A stretch of DNA of 54,150 bases from Emiliania huxleyi CCMP1516. Its lineage: Eukaryota > Haptophyta > Isochrysidales > Noelaerhabdaceae. The notes below the pieces were generated by a model, which was not told the DNA's origin, ran no database searches, and was given only the letters and a program-made list of their open reading frames with translations. The position numbers and the translations under genes were made by a program. This document shows positions 1 to 9,398 of this stretch, one piece after another. The first letter of the stretch is position 1; each line of letters begins with the position of its first letter. The stretch is taken from positions 16,031-70,180 of the forward strand of contig NW_005201154.1 of assembly GCF_000372725.1 (NCBI RefSeq), given 5' to 3'.

Positions 1-1077
1 TCTGTCAGAGATGCCAGCACCCCCCACAGGCAGAGCGCTCCTGCTGGGGGGGGGGTCGGCCATGACTTTAGATGTGCAGGGGGGGTACCGAGCAGTGTGC
101 GGCCGCTCCTGTACTATAGGCCATATTGCGCCGCCTCCTACTGGCAGCCGGGCGGGCGCGCGCCGCGGGCGCCTCGGCGCGCGCACGGCTCGCAAAGTTC
201 GAACGAGTACTGCCGCCCGGCCGCCTCAAGGCTGCCGGGCGGCAGTACTTGCCTCGCAAGGCGCGCACCGGCTGCTCTGGCTGCTGCGCCGGCGGCCGCT
301 GCGCTGGCCGCTGCTGCGCCGGCTGGCGGGCGGTACGGCCGCCGGCGGCCGCTGCACCCGCGCCTTCCCTCGCGGGCGCCGTCGCGACGCGCGCGCCCAA
401 CTCTGCTGGTACACGGCACGCCTCGCGTCGTCACACAGCCGCGGAGAACAGGCGGTGCTGTGCGCGAAGCGCGCGCGATCTCGTACTTTTAAGGCTGGAT
501 CTGGCCATTCCAAGGGTATACGGAACCTTTGAGAATCCCCAGCGTCCCTCCTACTTACACTCTCAATGTCTCGACTCTCCAACACGAAGTGCTGCCATCG
601 GGGGTGGCCCATTTTTTGTGTCCGCAGTTTTTCATTTTAAAGAGGTCCCGAGAGGAAGAACCTCTCTCTGAAGTCCGAGGCGGTCCCGCCGGCGGACGAC
701 AAGAAAGAATGTGAGAGTGGTGATTTCTTGTTGGTTTTCAAAAGAAAATCTCTCTCTCGTTTCTCGACTCTCGGACGAACGGCTGAGGGCTGACAAGCTG
801 CCGAGCCCAAATCACTGTGAGAGTCGTGATTTCTTGTTGGTTTTCTAAAATCTCTCTCCTCTCTCCCGAACGGACGACATTTGTTGGTCTTGGAGCACTT
901 GGAGGTCTTGTTGTGAAATTATGTTGCGAAAAGAATTTTACAAAAGACTCCCTCGCACGACACTGGGCACGGGACTGGCGTGCACTGGCACTAACACAGG
1001 TACACCACGGGTGCCGGCCTAAGCGACTCCTTGCAAAAAAGAATTCGAAGAGCACGACGCGTTCGAGAGATTCACAC
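1..1077. other. Repeat-rich region without a supported gene
   Basis: I see no convincing coding region; the open frames here are GC-driven and lack family resemblance. It holds a perfect inverted repeat (206-249). A direct repeat of about 45 bp beginning TGTGAGAGT occurs at 710 and again at 816. A 39-bp segment at 962-1000 recurs at 25519-25556 and, diverged, near 8072. That last repeat lies directly upstream of the MORN gene here and upstream of BMS1 at its other copy. Confidence 0.6.
206..249. repeat. Perfect 16-bp inverted repeat
   Basis: Arms at 206-221 and 234-249 (AGTACTGCCGCCCGGC and its reverse complement) are separated by 12 bases. It could form a strong hairpin. No terminator or RNA family is recognised. 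Confidence 0.85.
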
Positions 1078-3048
1078 ATGGGCTGCGGCGAGAGCAAACC
1101 GGACGAGCTGGAGGACGAGCGGGGAGAGCAGCTCGCGGCGCAGAAGTAGCCGATGCCGGAGTTAGAGCCGGTCAGCAAGCTCGTTTTTGACGCCGGGATA
1201 GTGTCAGACGATGCCGGTGCCGAGGAGAAGGGCTGTGCTGCCAGCAAGCCAGCTGCACTGACCGCCGCCGACCACAAGGGCATCCCGCTGCTGGCGGCCC
1301 TCGACGAGCAGCTCGTCGCCGTCCTCACCTCGGGCGCCATCAAGCTGCTCCGCGCCGACTTCCTGCGCGCCGACGGCTCCGAGGCGATGCTACCCAAGCT
1401 CCTGCGCCGGCAAGAGCTGGAGCGAATGGAGAAGGAACGAGGCATCAGTGTCTTCCTCACGCCAAAGGAGGCTGTAGTGGCGCTGCGCTCGCTGAGCCGC
1501 GAAGTCGCCGGGCTGACTTACGGCTGGACCTCGCCGGACCACCCCGACGTGACTGGAGAGTATCTGTCCAACGCGCGGCGCTTCCTGCGCCACCCGCTCG
1601 GCGAGCACGTGACGGCCCTCTTTTGGGAGTGCGCTGCCACTTTTGACCCACCGCAACCAGTAGCTGCACGCTCGGGAGGGCAGAGACCCCCTGCGGCCGT
1701 GGGCACACTCCTCTCCGCTCTCACCACCCACGCCCGCCTCGCCTTTCACCTCCCCTCCGCAGCTTCTCCTCCCTCCCGCAAAAGCCGAGGACGGCGTCCG
1801 AGGACGAGCTCTTCTCCCAAGCGCTCAAGGTCCGCCCCGCCTTCCTCTGCCGCCCTCTGCGCCCGCCGCTTTTCATCTACTACTCCCCACTCTCTCGCCC
1901 GCACACATGCCCTTGCTTCTTCTAACGCCTCCCCTCTTCTCACCCCCTGCAGGTCATGGGCGACGTCTATGCCTCTCCCCTCGGCACGACCGTCATCCGC
2001 CACCGCTCCGTGCCAGCCCAGCCGGCGGAGCTGGACGGCGAAGTGGTCATCCTCGTCGAGAAGGGCGGCGGGCTCGACGGCGCCGGCGCCGAGGCAGAGC
2101 TGCGCAGTGCTCTCGGGGCGTTTGAGAACCCACGGTTCGAGGAGGGCCGGTGGCGCGTGCGCTTCCCAACGCACGCGGCGGCGGCGGAGGCGGTCGAGGC
2201 AGCCACGGCAGCGGGCGCGATCGCCGTCTTCCTCTTCTACAACGGCCGCCCGTACCCCGCTCGCGGGTGCGCTGTGGCTGGCCGCCGACAGCTGCGCTGT
2301 AGCGACAGACACACCCCTCTCCGCTGGCAGGTGGACGACGTTTGAGAGCGCCGTGAGCACCGAGGCGATCGCTTGGCTCGCCTTCTTCTCTGGGCTAGGC
2401 AAGCTGCTGGAAGAGCGGCTTCCGCCCAAGGTCATCGAGATCGACGGCGAGGGTCCCCGCGTGGCCGAGGCGGAGGACCGCGCCGAGGAGGGGATGGGGC
2501 CGCGTAACAGGCGCGTGATCGCCGCGATCCAGGAGGCCTCCTTCACGGGCAAGGGCGACAAGCCGGTGGTCGTCCAGCTGTACCGTGAGTACGCTCGCAA
2601 GGTGACAACCGCTCTGGCTTACTCGGGCGAGGAGCCAGAGGGGGAGTACGAGGGCGAGTACAACGCGTCGGGCGAGAGGGAAGGGCGCGGCGTCATGCGG
2701 TGGGTCGCCGGCACCGTCTATGAGGGCGAGTGGAAGGCGGGTAAGATGGAGGGGCGCGGCGTCGCGCGGTACGCCGACGGCGACGTCTACGAGGGCGAGT
2801 GGAAGGCGGGTGAGAAAGAGGGGCACGGCGTCGTCCGGTGGGCCAACGGCGACGTGGAGTCGTGCTTCTACTCGCAGGGTGCCCCTGTTGGCGAGGGCGC
2901 GGAGTGGAAGGCGGGCGGGCGGCGGGCGGCGCGGCTGCGTGACGGGAAGCCGGTGGAGGAGATCTCGCTGGAGGAGGCGCGGCAGACCGCCGAGCGGCTC
3001 GGGCTCCGCATCCCTTGCCCGCTGCCCGGGCGCGTGCAAGGTCCGTGA
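1078..3048 (+). CDS. MORN-repeat protein, N-terminus interrupted by an in-frame TAG
   Basis: Four exons: 1153-1628, 1763-1829, 1953-2266 and 2331-3048 (524 aa). All three introns are GT-AG, two with donor GTGCGCTG. Splicing joins FWDFSSLPQKPRT and later ARGWTTFESAVSTE, a W-D-x-x-S-L-P-Q ... R-G-W-x-x-x-E pattern I associate with uncharacterised protist proteins. Residues about 390-460 are three to four MORN repeats (YEGEWKAG, GRGVARYADGDV), which usually bind membranes or scaffold cytoskeleton. Upstream and in the same frame lies ATG at 1078 starting MGCGESKP, a typical N-myristoylation and palmitoylation signal. It ends after 23 codons at TAG 1147-1149, and the next ATG is 1153. The gene may be a membrane-anchored protein with a broken leader, or the leader may be a small upstream ORF. 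The function of the first domain is unknown. Confidence 0.8.
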
Positions 3049-3434
3049 GGAGGTAGCCGAAGTGTTTTCTCCACGCACGGCGTCGGGGGAGGCTGTCTCT
3101 ACCGCTCGCCAAAACGTCGGCTGCTCCGTCTCGCTAGTGCTCGTCAACAATGCTCCGGAAGATACAGCCCCGGCCTGACCCCTATCCGCTATCTCCCGCT
3201 CCCACACCCCCCTCTCCGCCACCATCCACCGTCACCTCCGGCTCCGCCGCCAGCCGCGACGCCGTGGCGCACCTCCGACCCCGCAGGTAGTCTTTTGGAT
3301 GGATTCCTCAGTCCTTTTACGATACGTACACATAATTAGTGCGGCCTTTTTTTGCTTTTGAGTTTTGTGTGCGCGCGTAAGTTTTTGCGCTATATATTGG
3401 CTGACCCGTACGAGACGCGGCTCGCGCCCATTGC
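3049..3434. other. Intergenic, nothing recognised
   Basis: Convergent 3' ends of the MORN gene and the following minus-strand ORF. A short AT-richer stretch near 3320-3400 may be the 3' flank of one of them. No RNA gene or repeat was seen. Confidence 0.5.
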
Positions 3435-5303
3435 TCACCGCCAGCGCAGTTTCCACGGCCTTCCCACCCGCGACGGCGCGGTCGGTGCCGACGGGACGGC
3501 GGCTGAATGTCCGGTCGCGAGCAAGCGCCGATGCAGTGCGGCTCGCACCGCTTGGCCGAGCGGTGGAGGGCTTGCCGCGTTGGGCCTCGCCCCGCCGCCG
3601 CCGTCGCCCCTGGCGCGCATCCGCAGCCCCAGCCGGGGCCTCGACGTGCGCCGGCGGCACACGCGAGCCTCGGCCTCGCGAGCCTCGGCCGCCGCCGCCG
3701 CCTGGCGAAGCTCCCGGAGGCCAAGCGTGGCCGTGGCGCCCGGCCCGGCGAGCAGCGCCGTCCGACTCGTATCGGCCGTAACCTCGGCTGCGATGCCTGC
3801 GGAGCCCTCGCGCGCGCGCCGCAGGGCGTCGGGTATGGCTGCCTTGTGCGGCGGCGTCGACTCGCCCTCGCGCATCGCCGTTTCGTGGTCCGACAGGGTG
3901 ACGAGGAACTTGCGGGCCCAAGGGGTGGCAGCGATCTGGCCGACAAACGTCTTGCACGCGGGACGCGCCGCCACCAGCGCGTCGATCTGTCCAAAGAGGT
4001 CGTCGTCCGGGTCGTCTGGCGACAGCTCGCCCGGCCCGGCCACCCGACCGGCTGCAGCTCGCGCCCTCGAAATCCGCGCCGCCGCGAGATGCTGCTCGCC
4101 TTCGTGCGGGGTGCCGTCGGCCCAACCCGCGGCGCCGCGCAGCAGCGTCGAGAGGATCCCGCGAGAGGGCGCGGCCGGCCGCCCCTCGCCGCCGTCTGGC
4201 GGTCGGTACACCTTGAAGCAGTAGCCCGGCCGGCCACAGCCTGGCCGTTCGCGCACCACACGCTGCGCCCGACGGATCAGAGCGTGCTCGTCGCCAATCC
4301 TCCTCTGGTTGCTGCCCGTCGAGGCCAGCACCCAGGTGACCAGCTTTGTGGACTCGGCGCGCGTGCATCTACGCGCGTCGTCCCTGAACGCGGCCCAATC
4401 CGAGGACCCGCCTTTGAGCCCCACGAGCTTGGGTGAAAAGGCGAGCAACTGGTGCGACAAACGGCGGGCCGGCGGCGGGCCGGCGGCGTGGCACAATGCC
4501 AAGTCAAAATTTCCAGAGGGCCTTCGATGGGCGAGGATCCTCTCTCGCGGGCCGCAGTAAGGAACCCATGGCGCTCGCTCGATGGCGAGAGCGGCGCCGG
4601 CGCAGCCCGAGAAGAGGACCTCAAGCTCCTCGAAGAAGCGCTGCCCGTCGCGCCCGAGGTGAGGGCCGGCAGGAAACACGAGTCGTAGCAGCGGCAAGGG
4701 ACCCGCAGGGCCACCGTCCCTGCCGTGCTGCAGCCGCGCGCGGAGAAGACTCGCCCATACGGCGAGGAGCACGGGCCAGACGTGGCCGTAGTGACGCGGC
4801 GTGCCGTTGAGGTCACGGTAGTCAAACGCGATGGCATACTCGCCACCCGACACGACAGCATCGTGTGCGCACGGTGCTGCAGACGACGCTGCGGTGCAGT
4901 CGTGTACGGAGCTGCGTTGCTCGTGGGCGAGGCGGGCCACCATAGCGCTCATGTTGTCCGTGCATCGCGTGTCATTGCAAGCAGGTGGAGCAGAGTCGCA
5001 CATTGCCTGCACCGGATGCTCGGTGCAGCCAGGGCTGATGTTGGGGCGACCGCACCGCTGCATCGCCGGACCGCCGAATCTGCCGCAGCGAACCGTCGTC
5101 AGCCGATAATCTGCGCGTCCGTGCGTCGATGCCGGGGCATGGAGGAGGAAGTCGCCACGGCAGCCCCTGTCGACCCACATGGCGTGGTCCTCTGTCGGGC
5201 CAAAGCAGCCGTACGAGACATTCTTGACGCAGGCGGTTGAGCTCTTGGCCTTACTTAGGGAGCAGCTGTCTGCGCCGACGTTGGCGGTCGGCATGGCCCC
5301 CAT
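3435..5303 (-). CDS. Long ORF with Cys-rich N-terminal module, unknown function
   Basis: An uninterrupted minus-strand frame of 622 aa from ATG 5303, with the stop at 3435. About residues 20-55 contain a Cys-rich module with the core MWVDRGCRGDF. This resembles the DUF3011-like or lectin-like 'WV-x-x-GC-x-G-x-F' modules common in algal and bacterial extracellular proteins. More paired cysteines follow to about residue 150, and the C-terminal third is low-complexity Ala/Arg-rich. No signal peptide is visible at this start, so a 5' exon may be missing. The middle (around LVGLKGGSSDWAAFRDDARR) looks like ordinary folded protein but I do not recognise it. The absence of introns over 1.9 kb is unusual beside its neighbours. 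The last 150 residues may be non-coding frame extension. Confidence 0.5.
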   Translation of the reverse strand: MGAMPTANVGADSCSLSKAKSSTACVKNVSYGCFGPTEDHAMWVDRGCRGDFLLHAPASTHGRADYRLTTVRCGRFGGPAMQRCGRPNISPGCTEHPVQAMCDSAPPACNDTRCTDNMSAMVARLAHEQRSSVHDCTAASSAAPCAHDAVVSGGEYAIAFDYRDLNGTPRHYGHVWPVLLAVWASLLRARLQHGRDGGPAGPLPLLRLVFPAGPHLGRDGQRFFEELEVLFSGCAGAALAIERAPWVPYCGPRERILAHRRPSGNFDLALCHAAGPPPARRLSHQLLAFSPKLVGLKGGSSDWAAFRDDARRCTRAESTKLVTWVLASTGSNQRRIGDEHALIRRAQRVVRERPGCGRPGYCFKVYRPPDGGEGRPAAPSRGILSTLLRGAAGWADGTPHEGEQHLAAARISRARAAAGRVAGPGELSPDDPDDDLFGQIDALVAARPACKTFVGQIAATPWARKFLVTLSDHETAMREGESTPPHKAAIPDALRRAREGSAGIAAEVTADTSRTALLAGPGATATLGLRELRQAAAAAEAREAEARVCRRRTSRPRLGLRMRARGDGGGGARPNAASPPPLGQAVRAALHRRLLATGHSAAVPSAPTAPSRVGRPWKLRWR

Positions 5304-5726
5304 GGGGCGCTAAGTATGAGATGACACGTGCGACTCACGCCGCGTGATAGGAGCGTCATTTTGTACCCCCCACGTGCCACGAGTATGTAATGTAGACGGG
5401 AGTCGGGAGAGTACACGCGATCTCGTTCCCTTTCTCTCCTTCTCGACCTCTCTCAAAATCCATCCAGATGCAGATCCACACAAACGGGCCACAAACGCCT
5501 GGAGTAACACCGGCACGCACATCGCTGCTGCGCTCCCCGCCTCGCTCGAAGCGGGGTGCGCAACGCGTGAGCGCCAGGTCCCCTTCTCCTTCCGGCCCAG
5601 GGGCAAGGCCGGCGCGAGAGGCCGCGGCGGCGCCGTCCACGCCGCACTCCCCGAGCTGTCAGAGCCGCACCGCCGAGGGGGAAGAGGGCCGCGGGCTCCC
5701 CGCCGGCGGCGACGCGCCACCCCCCC
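5304..5726. other. Intergenic, nothing recognised
   Basis: Between the Cys-rich ORF start and the end of eIF1. Open frames here show no family resemblance. A run of CTCTC/TCTCC pyrimidines at 5430-5460 could be promoter-like, but nothing specific is supported. Confidence 0.5.
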
Positions 5727-6292
5727 TCAGCCGTGCCCGTGAATCTTGATCTTGTCCGCCGGGTGCAGCTCGTTGTCGACCAGGAACTTATTGACGTTGG
5801 CGCGCTGGTCGCCCTGCAGCTGGAGGACCTCGCCCATGTTCTTGCCCTCGGCGTCGGCGTCAACAACGGTCCCGTTGCAGCAGTGCTGCTTCTTGATGAC
5901 CTTGAGGATCCGCTTGAGATCCAGGTCCTGGTTGAGCCCCTGCACAGTCGTGATGCACTTGCGTCCTGCACGCGCAGGTGGCCGAGCGGCTTAGGCCGCA
6001 CGGCACCCGAGCCGGGGGCGTGGACGGGCGCGGACGCGCGGCTCGCCGTTGCGCTGCTGGACGCGGATGTGCACGATCTCTGCCTTGGCCCTGGCATCCT
6101 GCTCCTCCGCCGCGGCGGCCTTGTCCGCGTCCTCCTCGTCGAGAGCTGCAATCGGGTCTGCACGCGCGGGCGGCAGAGACGGCATGAGTTTCCTGCGGCC
6201 CTCGGCCGGCGCGGAAGGGTCCGGGCGGGCGTGGAGAGGCCGGGGAGCAGAGCTCGCGCACCTTTGAAGCCACTCAGCGCATCAAGATCCAT
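5727..6292 (-). CDS. eIF1: Translation initiation factor eIF1 (SUI1 family)
   Basis: Three exons on the minus strand: 6262-6292, 6047-6157 and 5727-5965, giving 126 aa (family about 110-115). The product binds the 40S subunit and enforces start-codon selection during scanning. The first exon encodes only MDLDALSGFK. Exon 2 gives DPIAALDEEDADK and HIRVQQRNG. Exon 3 carries the SUI1 core, RKCITTVQGLNQDLDLKR, then KKQHCCNGTVV and the conserved GDQRANVNKFLVDN, ending KIKIHGHG. Intron 1 is GT-AG (donor GTGCGCGAG) and intron 2 is GC-AG (donor AACG|GCGAG). Both junctions are fixed by the conserved frame, so this gene is a clean local proof that GC donors are used. Confidence 0.95.
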
Positions 6293-7272
6293 GCGAGGGA
6301 ACGAGAACCCTGTTTTCGGAGAGGGTTCTCGCTCACATATCCAGTGGCGGCGCCCAGGCCCACGCGCTGTGTGTGTGCTGCGCGCGCAGCAGCCGGTGCG
6401 ACGCGCGCGCGACGACAGGCTCCGTTGTGCAGTGTGTGTGTGTGGATCAGGGACTGGCGCTTTGCAGAGCGCTCGCGACCAGGCAGGGCTGGCGTGGAAG
6501 GGCGCGCGAGTCGGTCCCGCTGATTGCGCGGGTGACCGGCACACTCGGCGCTGCCGCTGGGCCGCTGCGGCTGTGTGGCTGGGTCATGTGGGTGCCGCGA
6601 GGCGGCGCGCGGCGGGGGGTGGGAGGTCCGCAGGCGCGGGAGGAGAGAGAGACCGCGGTCCGCGCCTCTGTAAACGCTGCGAGCGGATCTAGTGGCCTGG
6701 GAAAAGAAATCGCGCGGTCGGCCGACTTCTTTCCCTTGCCTAGCCCTGAGACCTCCCCGCGCAAAGGAGTGGTGACCGACCCGCGCACAGCGGGCCGGAA
6801 GGCCGACGCGCGCGTTTTCCTTCTACTTTCTCTCGAGGTTCTCGAGGTGGATATCCTTTGGCCGCGTTGGGTAGCGAGGATTGGTGTAACCCGAGCCACG
6901 GAGGCGTGTTTTCTGACGGCCGACCGTCAGTGCACGGAGTTGCCACTTCTCCGACTGCCCCGGCTAGTTCCCGAGGTCGTCGGGAGTGACCCCTTCGCCG
7001 CCCGAGACCTAGCGCGGGTGGGTTGGAGGGGGCTCCTTCTACTTTCATCTCTGTGAGGAGCTCGCCCGCTCACTGATCAGGCCAGCCGCGCAAAGGAGGT
7101 GGCGAGTAAGGCACGGCTGGCACTCCCGAGGTCTCTTGGGGCAGAGCCCCGGCGAGGCCTCGGGAGAACTACCCAATGGGTCCCTCGGAGGGGTACCCTG
7201 GGTGGGCGGGGCCTCTACTCGCCAGGCTGCGAGCGGATCTAGTGGCCTGGGAAAAGAATTTTACGACGGGTG
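6293..7272. other. Repeat-bearing intergenic region
   Basis: No gene is supported. A segment of about 35 bp (GCGAGCGGATCTAGTGGCCT and onward to GGGAAAAGAA) occurs at 6679 and again at 7228. A segment of about 50 bp starting TTCTCGAGGTTCTCGAGG at 6830 recurs at about 18979. Both repeats lie near LINE family A fragments here and at 19 kb, so they may be older upstream pieces of that family. Confidence 0.5.
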
Positions 7273-8011
7273 CAAGTCAACATGGGTGCGAAACAACGAC
7301 AAGACCAAGGCACGGGCAGAGGAACGAGAGAAGAATATAGGGTGGATAAAGCGCCTGTTCACGGCATGGAGGGTGAGCCACGCCGAACGTACTGAACGTA
7401 GAGCCGAGCGGAAGGAGGACGGGGAAGACGACTCCGAGGAGGACGAACCAGTGGAAATCCCGTTGTCAGCCGTCACGATGCACCCGAAGGGGACCCCAGC
7501 GCCGGCATCATCAGTGAAGGCACAAGTCTCAAGTGTTCGAAGTACGAAGAGAGAGTGGACCTGAGCAACGATATGACTTGGAGGCAAATGATCGCAGTGG
7601 GCGTCAGAAGACTCGTCCTTGCTCGAGGAGAGCTCGATAGACTCGAGGGGCCAGGATATGCAGCGAGGAGGACGGAGCTGCGCCGAAAAGGCGCAAGAAG
7701 CAGCGAGAACAAGGGACCGGCAGGCGGCGGCGGCGTCGCAGAACGAGGCAGAGGAGAGCGACGCGACAGAAGAAGAAGCGACAAGGGAAAGAACGACGAG
7801 AGTGGGACGACCGCGAGGTGGCATGAAGGTTGCAGCGAGAATCGGCGAGAGACTGCGAAGAGAGATAGGAAGAGGCGGACGCCCAAGCAAGGGTGGGCGA
7901 CGGCTAGCGCACCACACCCCTCTCCTTAAAATCCCTGTGTGGTGGCGGCGTGCCGTCCTCCCATCCCTCCCTTGGGTTGTCCGTTTTCTTTCTTTCTTTA
8001 AACAAGTCAAC
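7273..8011 (+). mobile_element. LINE family A copy A1, 5'-truncated, with target duplication
   Basis: Element 7282-8002 lies between 9-bp direct repeats CAAGTCAAC (7273-7281 and 8003-8011). It matches 28911-29610. It contains the end of the element ORF (WVRNNDKTKAR, then REKNIGWIKRLFTAW), a frameshift near 7530 relative to the longest copy, the 3' UTR (TTAAAATCCCTGTGTGGTGG) and a (TTTC)n tail. A 5' truncation, simple-repeat tail and short target duplication are the signature of target-primed reverse transcription. No intact reading frame remains. Confidence 0.85.
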
Positions 8012-8631
8012 TCTGTCTCACAGCAGACCGTTTTCTTTCTTTCTTTCTTTCTTTCTTTTAGCAGACAGGCTCGACACTGGTGCGAACTGGCGCGTGCTAG
8101 CACTATCACAGGCACACTGGGAAAAGAAATCGCGCGACCCGCCTCGGCATGCTGCCCGAAAAAGAGAAATTAGTCACGCTCGGCTGGCGCAAGGAGAAGG
8201 CCTACTGCTCAAAAGACAAAACTGTGGGAGAGAAGGCCTACATATTATGACTGCACCCATGGGCATGGACCTGGTGCATGAGGGCTGCGGGACGAGACAT
8301 ATCACGGTCGGTGGCGCCGATAATGTTGAAGACCGACGACCGCGCAGCCGTCTAGTCGACGGCCACACACACACACATAGTGTCCTTACCACTGAGCCTG
8401 GCTGTTCTTCACCTTTCTACATACATACATACCACTCGGGGACTGCATCTGCGCAGTTTCGTACCGCTGCGGCGCGGTTTTGCAAAAACCGTTCTGCAGC
8501 GACGCGGTTTTGCCCTTCACCTGCAGCCGTAGATCAATATAGTCAAGGTGGCCCACAGGGCCGCGGGACAGGACACTTGTTTGTAAGTTTTGGCAGTCTA
8601 TTTCTGTCAGTACTTTGGATACAGCTTGTGA
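8012..8631. other. Second (TTTC)n tail and simple repeats, no gene
   Basis: A separate CCG-TTTTC(TTTC)n tail at 8027-8060 suggests another fragment of the same LINE family. It is followed by a diverged copy of the 39-bp repeat seen at 962 (about 8072-8112), an ACACAC run near 8365 and a CATACATACATAC run near 8420. I see no supported gene. Confidence 0.5.
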
Positions 8632-9084
8632 GTGGTCACTGAAGACCTTCACAGTTGGTGGCGGCGGGGCAACGATCCCCGGGACATTACGACAACACAT
8701 GTCGTCGACGGACAAGCTGGTGATTCCGGCAAACTGGGCTCCGAGCGGGAGCACAACGAGTGGGTCCGCAACCTGCGGACCATGGCGAAGCAACACCTCA
8801 TCGAGGAGGGTACCATCCGGCCGGGCTCGGAGCGCGAGGCCGAGGGGGTCGCGCTGCACGTGCGCTACAAGAACGTCGGCATTGCGGACGGCCTCATCGC
8901 GGCCAAGATCGCGCAGCGCACACGGCAGCTCGTGCTCTCGAGCACGGCAGCCTCCCCACCCCCCTACCAACCCCGTCGCGCCGCCGCCGCCGCCCCCGCC
9001 ACCGCCGCCGCCCCCGTTGTAGCGTTTGGGAGTGCGACTGGCGACGGCAAAAATGTAAGCCCCGCCCCTGGCCACTGTTTTTAG
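8632..9084 (+). CDS. Possible exon or broken gene, unknown product
   Basis: An open frame whose middle reads like real protein: REHNEWVRNLRTMAKQHLIE, then SEREAEGVALHVRYKN and ADGLIAAKIAQRTRQL. It then runs into an Ala/Pro-rich low-complexity stretch. The nearest good start, ATG 8700 (MSSTDKLVIPANW), is in a different frame, so a small intron or a frameshift would be needed. I do not recognise the family. It could be a charged, helical cytosolic protein or a decayed gene between LINE fragments. Confidence 0.3.
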   Translation: MVTEDLHSWWRRGNDPRDITTTHVVDGQAGDSGKLGSEREHNEWVRNLRTMAKQHLIEEGTIRPGSEREAEGVALHVRYKNVGIADGLIAAKIAQRTRQLVLSSTAASPPPYQPRRAAAAAPATAAAPVVAFGSATGDGKNVSPAPGHCF

Positions 9085-9204
9085 AGATGAAGAAGAGAAA
9101 ACGGAGTGCGGAGCTCCTCCGGGGGGGGAGTGCCCTAAACGCAAAAGGGTAGTGTAGGACTCCCACGACTACAAATATACGATTTGAAGGAGAGAGGCAC
9201 TTGG

Positions 9205-9297
9205 AGTGCAGTAAAGAAAGAAAGAAAAAGAAAGAAAGAAAACAGACAACCCAAGGGAGGGATGGGAAAGAATAAATAAATAAATACAACGGACACG
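9205..9297 (-). mobile_element. Two adjoining LINE 3' tails (families A and B)
   Basis: On the minus strand this reads as a family B end (GGCGTGTCCGTTGTATTTAT, then TTTA repeats) directly followed by a family A end (CCATCCCTCCCTTGGGTTGT, then TTTC repeats). Only tails and a few 3' UTR bases remain, so these are extremely 5'-truncated insertions, one into or beside the other. They lie about 100 bp upstream of the PAS gene start. Confidence 0.7.
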
Positions 9298-9398
9298 CCA
9301 TGGGCAAACTTTCTTTCATCTCTGTAGAGCTCGCCGCCCGCTCTGATCAAGCCAGCCGGCTGCGCGCCTTGTTTCTCTGATCTCGCTTCTCTCTCAAG

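Noticed and set aside
126..671. Overlapping plus- and minus-strand open frames in the first 700 bp
   Set aside because: They are Arg/Ala-rich in every frame, as expected of very GC-rich DNA, and overlap an inverted repeat; no family pattern.
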